Source: an uncultured Pseudomonadota bacterium
GTDB taxonomy: Bacteria > SAR324 > NAC60-12
Assembly (NCBI GenBank): GCA_913056375.1
Contig: CAJXNF010000006.1
Coordinates: forward strand, 1 to 27,503
Reading direction: 5' to 3'
Length of the DNA: 27,503 bases
Under the pieces are notes generated by a model that did not search any database, was not told the origin of the DNA, and was given only the letters and a program-made list of their open reading frames with translations. How positions within the stretch are numbered: position 1 is the stretch's first letter; each line of letters opens with the position of its first letter. Positions 23,270 to 27,503 of the stretch are shown in pieces. The translations under genes and the position numbers were made by a program.

Positions 23270-23768
23270 CGTAGTGCTCTGCTGAGTGAGAAATACCAGC
23301 TTCGAAATCCTGGTCTCGGAGGATTTGTACCAGCCGCCAAAGGTAGCGTCCCAGCACACCAATCATGAAGAGCAGGTAAATCCCAAAGATGTAGTCCAGG
23401 CGGATCTTGAGCGAGGAACTGCTCTCGATTTTCATGAATGCGATGTAATCCGCAGTTGCTGGAAGTGAAAACGCGTAGGCAACCAGGAACACGACAGCAG
23501 CCAGGCCAGCCATCAAACGACGCAATTTGCGTGGAGCAGCCAGATAGAGAACATCGAAGCGTACGTGATCCTGATCTCGCAAGAGCAGGCCACAACCCCA
23601 GAAAACTGTCCAAAGCCAAGTGATCAGACAGGCCTCCAAGGTCCAACTGAGAGGATGGTTGAAGATATAGCGGAAGATGATCTGAAGCATGAAGCTGCAG
23701 AACATGGCCGCCAACAAAAGGACGGCCACGCTGTCAGCGCCAATCTTCAGCCAGCGTAAGAAAGGCAC
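23262..23768 (-). CDS. dctQ: TRAP transporter small permease
   Basis: A 168-residue protein with four membrane helices, as expected for DctQ: FCSFMLQIIFRYIFNHPLSW near the first helix, EACLITWLWTVFWGCGLLL, then RKLRRLMAGLAAVVFLV and a last helix YIFGIYLLFMIGVLGRY. The RYIF/PLSWT and EEAC-like pattern is the family mark. The start is GTG 23768 (MPFLRWLK), 11 nt after the dctP stop, with no better alternative. It bridges DctP and DctM in the membrane. The stop overlaps the dctM start by 8 nt. Confidence 0.9.
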   Translation of the reverse strand: MPFLRWLKIGADSVAVLLLAAMFCSFMLQIIFRYIFNHPLSWTLEACLITWLWTVFWGCGLLLRDQDHVRFDVLYLAAPRKLRRLMAGLAAVVFLVAYAFSLPATADYIAFMKIESSSSLKIRLDYIFGIYLLFMIGVLGRYLWRLVQILRDQDFEAGISHSAEHYGE

Positions 23769-23779
23769 GAAAGGTAGTA

Positions 23780-24778
23780 TCAGCGAATGGCGTTGACTCG
23801 CTCAACAACTCCCTTGGGCCATTCCTTGGAGAAGTCGGAGGCCAGATACATTTCCTGGGCTCGCTTGCGGAAGGCATCTACGTTTGGAGTGTAGACTTGT
23901 AGTCCTTCCTTGCGGAAGAAGTCTTCCAACAAGGCTTCTTGTGACTCGACGTTGATGCTGATCACCATCATCGCGTCGTTAGCTGCCCGCTGTAGTTGAT
24001 CTTGCTGGGCAGCAGTCATTCCGTCCCAGGCTTTCTTGCTGAGGGCCAGGAAGTTCATGTCTGCCAGGTGACCAGTCAGGATGATCTGCTTGGTGACTTC
24101 ATAGAACTTCTTGTCCTTGTCGGTGGGCAGTGGGTTGTCCTGTCCATCGATCGCCCCTGTCTGTAGACCTGTGTAAACTTCGGTAAAGGCCATTGGGGTT
24201 GGATTGGCTCCCAATGCTTTCCCAAGGAATTGCCAGGCGTCAGTTCCAGGCATGCGCAGTTTGACTCCGGCCATGTCGTCTGGAGTCATGACTTTTTTGT
24301 CGGTGCGCAGGTTCAGGTGTCGCTTGCCGAAATACATCACGCCCAGCAATTTGACGCCGAGCTTGTCTTCAGCCATTTGGAAGAATTCCTTGCCGATATC
24401 GCTGGTGAATACCTTGCGCTGATGGTCTGCATCACGCAGCAGGTAGCCGGCTGTGAAAACGGACCAGTCTGGAATCAGCTTGGCCAATTCCTGAGCAGAA
24501 GTGATCGACATTTCTAGGTTTCCACGAGCAATCGCGGTCAATTCAGTACCCTGCTTAAAGAGAGTAGCGTTGTAGTGAGGTTGGTAGTCGGCAAAGCTGC
24601 TGACCTTGGCAGCGAAAACGTTTTGTAGACCCTGGCTACGTAGGTCGGTCTCTGTACATGGACAGGACATGCGCAGCGTTACTTTGTCGGCAGCCCAGCT
24701 AGGGAGGGCAATCAGGCTACTACCCAGAACAAGTCCAGCAGTTACCAATCCGGTTAATAATTTATGGCTGAAGCTCAT
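23780..24778 (-). CDS. dctP: TRAP transporter substrate-binding protein
   Basis: Start ATG 24778 (MSFSHKLLTG) with CTGGAG nine or so bases upstream; 332 residues, typical. A Sec signal peptide runs to LIALPSWA-AD, so the product is periplasmic. DctP-family features are SFADYQPHYNATLFKQGTEL, FYFGKRH-like VMYFGKRHLNLRT, KLRMPGTDAWQ, AFTEVYTGLQTGAIDGQDNP and LALSKKAWDGMTA. The Arg in KLRMP is the conserved carboxylate contact, so an organic-acid ligand is expected. Unusual is MSCPCTETD, a CxC pair soon after the signal peptide. It is the first gene of the operon, reading left into dctQ; the AT-rich gap 24779-24996 should contain the promoter. Confidence 0.92.
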   Translation of the reverse strand: MSFSHKLLTGLVTAGLVLGSSLIALPSWAADKVTLRMSCPCTETDLRSQGLQNVFAAKVSSFADYQPHYNATLFKQGTELTAIARGNLEMSITSAQELAKLIPDWSVFTAGYLLRDADHQRKVFTSDIGKEFFQMAEDKLGVKLLGVMYFGKRHLNLRTDKKVMTPDDMAGVKLRMPGTDAWQFLGKALGANPTPMAFTEVYTGLQTGAIDGQDNPLPTDKDKKFYEVTKQIILTGHLADMNFLALSKKAWDGMTAAQQDQLQRAANDAMMVISINVESQEALLEDFFRKEGLQVYTPNVDAFRKRAQEMYLASDFSKEWPKGVVERVNAIR

Positions 24779-24996
24779 GGCTAGTCTTCTCCAGGTAAGG
24801 GTGAATGGAACGCTCAAATTGAGCAAAAGGGCATCACTTAGTGCCTTGGAAACGCTGAAATGTCGATCTTTTTTTGAAAATGTAACTTAGATTGACAAAA
24901 AAATAGATGATTCATTTATTGGATTAATTATTTGTTTTTATGAATAATATTCACACTTGAAACTTCTTGTAAATCTCCACTGAACTGCACCGCTAA

Positions 24997-26193
24997 TTAT
25001 CCTCTCAGTCGGTTCAAGTACAGGCCAATGAACCCGGTCGCTCCCACCAGACTGATCAGAGAACCATAGACCCAGATCAGCGACGGGGCTGCCAAGTCAT
25101 TGATCAGTCCAGCCACAAGAGGACTGATCCCCATCGCCACTCGATAGACCATCTCCAGCATTCCCATGTAGCGTGCCCGCATGTGGTCTGGTGCCAGATT
25201 CGAGACATAGCTGGTGACCGTTGGGTTGATCACCATTTCTCCAATGGTCAGTACCATCATCGCCACTATAAAAAACACAAAGATTTCTAGAAAAGGAATG
25301 CTGCCCAGCGCCAGGGCATAGACCAGAGCCCCCACGGCCATCATCAGAAAAGGTGAAAAGCGTGAAGCCCAGCGAGTGGTGGTGTACTGAAAAAGCACAA
25401 CAATCAGGGCATTCACACTGAAGAGCAGGCTCGACTGGTTTTCAAGGATCTGAAAATTCTGCTTCAGGTAGATCGGCATCAGGATGAACAACTCAATAAA
25501 ACCCATCACGGAGAAAGTGTAGTACAGCAAAATTGTGATGAAGTGACGGTCCTTCCAGACACTCTGGTTCGACTGAGGAGTGTCTTTCTTGGCCTCGGGT
25601 CGGGTTTCCTGCAGGAACCAATGGGCCAGTCCAGCGAGGAGTAGTAACAGGGAAGCGGTTGTCCAGAAAGCGGTCTGGAAGGAATGCTCGGCGATGATCC
25701 AGCCTCCGATTAGTGGACCAGTCACCACGCCGAGATTGATCGCCATTCGCAGTAGCGCATACGCCTGTGCTCGCTGGTGATTGGGCAGTAAATCAGCCAC
25801 CATTGCGTTGCCCCCGATGGAGAACAGAGGACTGACCATTCCCATTACCGCCATCAGCACCAGCCAGCTACCGATCGAAGTGGCTTGTGTCATCAACAGC
25901 AAGTTTCCAGCTTGCAGTACGAGCCCAGTGATCATCATGACCTTCCGACCGTACAGATCCATCATTTTGCTGGTTCTTCCCACTGAAAGCAGGCTGGCGC
26001 AGGCTTCTACGCTGAACATCAAGGTGGTCAGTGTCAGGCTGGACTGGGTTTGTTCTGCAATGAAGATGGTTGTGAAAGGCCAGATGAAGCTACTGCTGGA
26101 GACACTGAAAAACACTCCGGCAAAGAGTAACCAGAAGCGGGTGGGATAGGCGCGCCACAGGGCAAGTAATCGACTCAAGCCACTTCCCACCAA
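24997..26193 (-). CDS. MFS exporter, multidrug-resistance type
   Basis: A 398-residue major facilitator with twelve hydrophobic helices in two halves separated by a charged loop (ETRPEAKKDTPQSNQSVWKD, near 200-220). The MFS loop 2-3 signature appears as DLYGRKVMM and the helix-5 antiporter pattern as MAINLGVVTGPLIGGWII, typical of drug/H+ antiporters (MdtH-like). Substrate unknown. The start is uncertain: TTG 26193, GTG 26190 and TTG 26178 (just after GGGAAG) are possible, all near or overlapping the end of the upstream dioxygenase gene, so the two genes are coupled. Confidence 0.85.
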   Translation of the reverse strand: MVGSGLSRLLALWRAYPTRFWLLFAGVFFSVSSSSFIWPFTTIFIAEQTQSSLTLTTLMFSVEACASLLSVGRTSKMMDLYGRKVMMITGLVLQAGNLLLMTQATSIGSWLVLMAVMGMVSPLFSIGGNAMVADLLPNHQRAQAYALLRMAINLGVVTGPLIGGWIIAEHSFQTAFWTTASLLLLLAGLAHWFLQETRPEAKKDTPQSNQSVWKDRHFITILLYYTFSVMGFIELFILMPIYLKQNFQILENQSSLLFSVNALIVVLFQYTTTRWASRFSPFLMMAVGALVYALALGSIPFLEIFVFFIVAMMVLTIGEMVINPTVTSYVSNLAPDHMRARYMGMLEMVYRVAMGISPLVAGLINDLAAPSLIWVYGSLISLVGATGFIGLYLNRLRG

Positions 26194-27029
26194 TAGGCAG
26201 CACGAGCCGATTCAGGGGGAGGTGTGAAGTCCGTTCCGAGGAAGCGCAGCGTGGTCTCCTCCAGCAGAGAGAGATCGGTTCGCTTGCGATCCAGCCGCAG
26301 GGGTTCCTTGAGCACCACGGGAGGATTGCTCATCACTCGTGGTCGACCGGAATGATTCGCTGACGAAGCGTGGAGCATGTAGGGATGAATGATGTAGAGA
26401 TCCCCTGCTTTGCCAACCAGCTCTCTGAAATCATGGCACTTTTGAATGATTGTAGGAAAGTCAAAGGTTTTCGGCTCAATTCCGTCCGGATGTTCCAATA
26501 ACTTCTGGGCTACATGTTTGGGAGAGTCAGCGGCGATGAAGGTGCCTCCACCTTGGTGCTCTACATCATTCCAAAAGAGTACGAGCAGAAGTGCCTGTTC
26601 TCGACTGTCGCAGAAGTGTCGGAAGTAGCTCCCATCTTTGTGCCAGTTGAAGCCTTCTGCCTGTGGTTGGCGCCATGGTTGATCGGCACCCAGACTGAAA
26701 TTGACAATGAAGGCATCTGACCAGATCCAACTGTTGATCTGAGTGAAGTGCCGCGATTCGATTCCTAGGATCTTGGTTTCAATCCGCTCTTCGCCTCCAA
26801 CAACCTCGCAGAGGGCTTCCCAGGCTGCCGGTGCGATCTCTGCGATGGGTGCCTGGTGGTGATGATTCATCCAAATGATCGGCTCTGCACACTGCTGGGT
26901 TGTTCCATAACCAACTCGCTCCAGTGCAGCCGCTGCCCAGGACTGCATCAATTCCGCAGATAATCCCGAAGAGATTTTTAGAAAACCTTCCTGAAGAAAC
27001 TGTTCCTTCTGTTCGATTGAGAGAGCCAT
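26175..27029 (-). CDS. Phytanoyl-CoA dioxygenase (PhyH) family Fe(II)/2-oxoglutarate oxygenase
   Basis: A 284-residue cytoplasmic non-heme iron oxygenase. The facial triad is H130 and D132 (FNWHKDGSYFRHF) and H220 (LYIIHPYMLHASS), followed by the 2-oxoglutarate-binding Arg in ANHSGRPRV (R229 or R231). The N-terminal FLQEGFLKI is the usual PhyH lead-in. Family members hydroxylate diverse small molecules (fatty acyl-CoA, ectoine, phosphonates, alkaloids), so specificity is not assignable. Since some relatives oxidise aminoethylphosphonate (PhnY-star type), that is worth considering here, but the gene is about 17 kb from the phn operon and the resemblance is only at family level. It overlaps the MFS gene at its end. 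ATG 27029 follows GGAAC. Confidence 0.85.
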   Translation of the reverse strand: MALSIEQKEQFLQEGFLKISSGLSAELMQSWAAAALERVGYGTTQQCAEPIIWMNHHHQAPIAEIAPAAWEALCEVVGGEERIETKILGIESRHFTQINSWIWSDAFIVNFSLGADQPWRQPQAEGFNWHKDGSYFRHFCDSREQALLLVLFWNDVEHQGGGTFIAADSPKHVAQKLLEHPDGIEPKTFDFPTIIQKCHDFRELVGKAGDLYIIHPYMLHASSANHSGRPRVMSNPPVVLKEPLRLDRKRTDLSLLEETTLRFLGTDFTPPPESARAAYWWEVA

Positions 27030-27394
27030 CGAAGTTCCTATGTAATGGACCGTGCTGTTGCTGATGATGATCGGAAACCAAAATGCCGCATCCTTGAATC
27101 AGCTCAAAGGAAGCTGTTCAGATTTCGCTCGCTTTCTCGCATGGTTTCAATGGATGGACAAGGAATTCCTAGCCAAACTGGGATATGCGTCTATTTTTGG
27201 TTGAAATCATCTGATTTCTTACAGTGAAAAAATGAAAATAGTTACAAATAAAATTCAAAAACAAATTTCTTTGAAAGATTTAAAGTGTGTGTATAGTTTC
27301 ATTTTTTATTCTAGTACCCTACTGGATCTTGATTTCCCCCATCGAATTTTAGGGTCGTGTGAATTTTCCAAACCTGTAACGAGTTTTGAACGAT
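27030..27394. other. Intergenic stretch between divergent genes
   Basis: No credible gene is visible here. The right two-thirds is AT-rich and should hold the promoters of the leftward dioxygenase and the rightward TRAP binding protein. A possible sigma70 element on the plus strand is TTGAAA (27271-27276) with TATAGT (27292-27297), but the 15-bp spacing is short, so I would not rely on it. Confidence 0.5.
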
Positions 27395-27503
27395 ATGAAA
27401 AAGCTGAAAAAGTTACTCATTCTCTATTTGTCAGCACTGATGCTGATCATCGCTAGTCCCCTTGAGGCTGCCGAGTTCAATCTCACGCTCCATCATTTCT
27501 TTT
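27395..27503 (+). CDS. TRAP transporter substrate-binding protein, DctP type (5' fragment)
   Basis: ATG 27395 opens MKKLKKLLILYLSALMLIIA..., 36 codons to the window edge without a stop. It is a Sec signal peptide (KKLKK n-region, long hydrophobic core, cut near LEAA) followed by AEFNLTLHHFF, a mature start typical of DctP proteins (xxFxLxLHHFxxP). It is therefore a second, separate TRAP system reading out of the window to the right; its membrane subunits would lie there. The ribosome-binding site is weak. Confidence 0.75.
   Translation, partial: MKKLKKLLILYLSALMLIIASPLEAAEFNLTLHHFF

Noticed and set aside
27045..27227. A 60-residue plus-strand frame in the last intergenic region
   Set aside because: No ribosome-binding site, no protein-like segments, divergent promoter region.
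1..27503. tRNA, rRNA, CRISPR arrays or prophage genes
   Set aside because: No GTTCGAATCC-type T-arm with a cloverleaf, no rRNA-like blocks, no regularly spaced repeats and no phage structural genes were seen.

Overview
The window looks like part of the chromosome of a marine, heterotrophic, Gram-negative bacterium. Its periplasmic binding proteins carry signal peptides, it has a lipoprotein esterase and a TRAP transporter, and it encodes phosphonate, sugar-acid and purine catabolism. Most genes are moderately GC-balanced, while regulatory gaps and one regulator gene are visibly AT-rich. A proteobacterium or SAR324-like lineage is my best guess from gene content only; no marker gene such as rRNA is present. 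All strong stop calls, including TGA, fit the standard bacterial code.

Left part (1-3210): a minus-strand Fe(III) ABC-transporter binding protein runs off the left edge. An AT-rich gap with two abutting palindromes follows. Next is a complete IS630-family insertion sequence (604-1626) with 22-bp terminal repeats, flanking TA and a transposase split by a -1 frame change at A7. To its right is a sigma54-dependent (AcoR-like) activator that has lost its N-terminus at the IS boundary. An inverted repeat built on TTAGC/GCTAA lies between it and the next operon.

Phosphonate region (3315-9576): phnW, phnA and phnY together convert 2-aminoethylphosphonate to phosphonoacetaldehyde, phosphonoacetate, then acetate plus phosphate. 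They are followed on the same strand by an HSL-type alpha/beta hydrolase, a short-chain dehydrogenase and a cupin, which may form an accessory module. A convergent fumarylacetoacetate-hydrolase (FAH) family enzyme closes the block.

Middle (10598-16501): a secreted polyhydroxybutyrate-depolymerase/feruloyl-esterase-like lipoprotein, then a cluster of three tiny membrane-protein genes (two apparently broken), a MATE exporter, an Atm1-type ABC half-exporter and a small hypothetical protein.

Right part (16699-27503): an alpha-ketoglutarate-semialdehyde-type dehydrogenase with a second FAH enzyme (a pair expected in non-phosphorylative pentonate breakdown), an adenine deaminase overlapping an EamA exporter, and a YbaK-type deacylase. 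Convergent to these is a minus-strand block: a dctPQM TRAP transporter, an MFS exporter and a phytanoyl-CoA-dioxygenase-like protein. The start of another TRAP binding protein runs off the right edge. No tRNA, rRNA or CRISPR array was seen.
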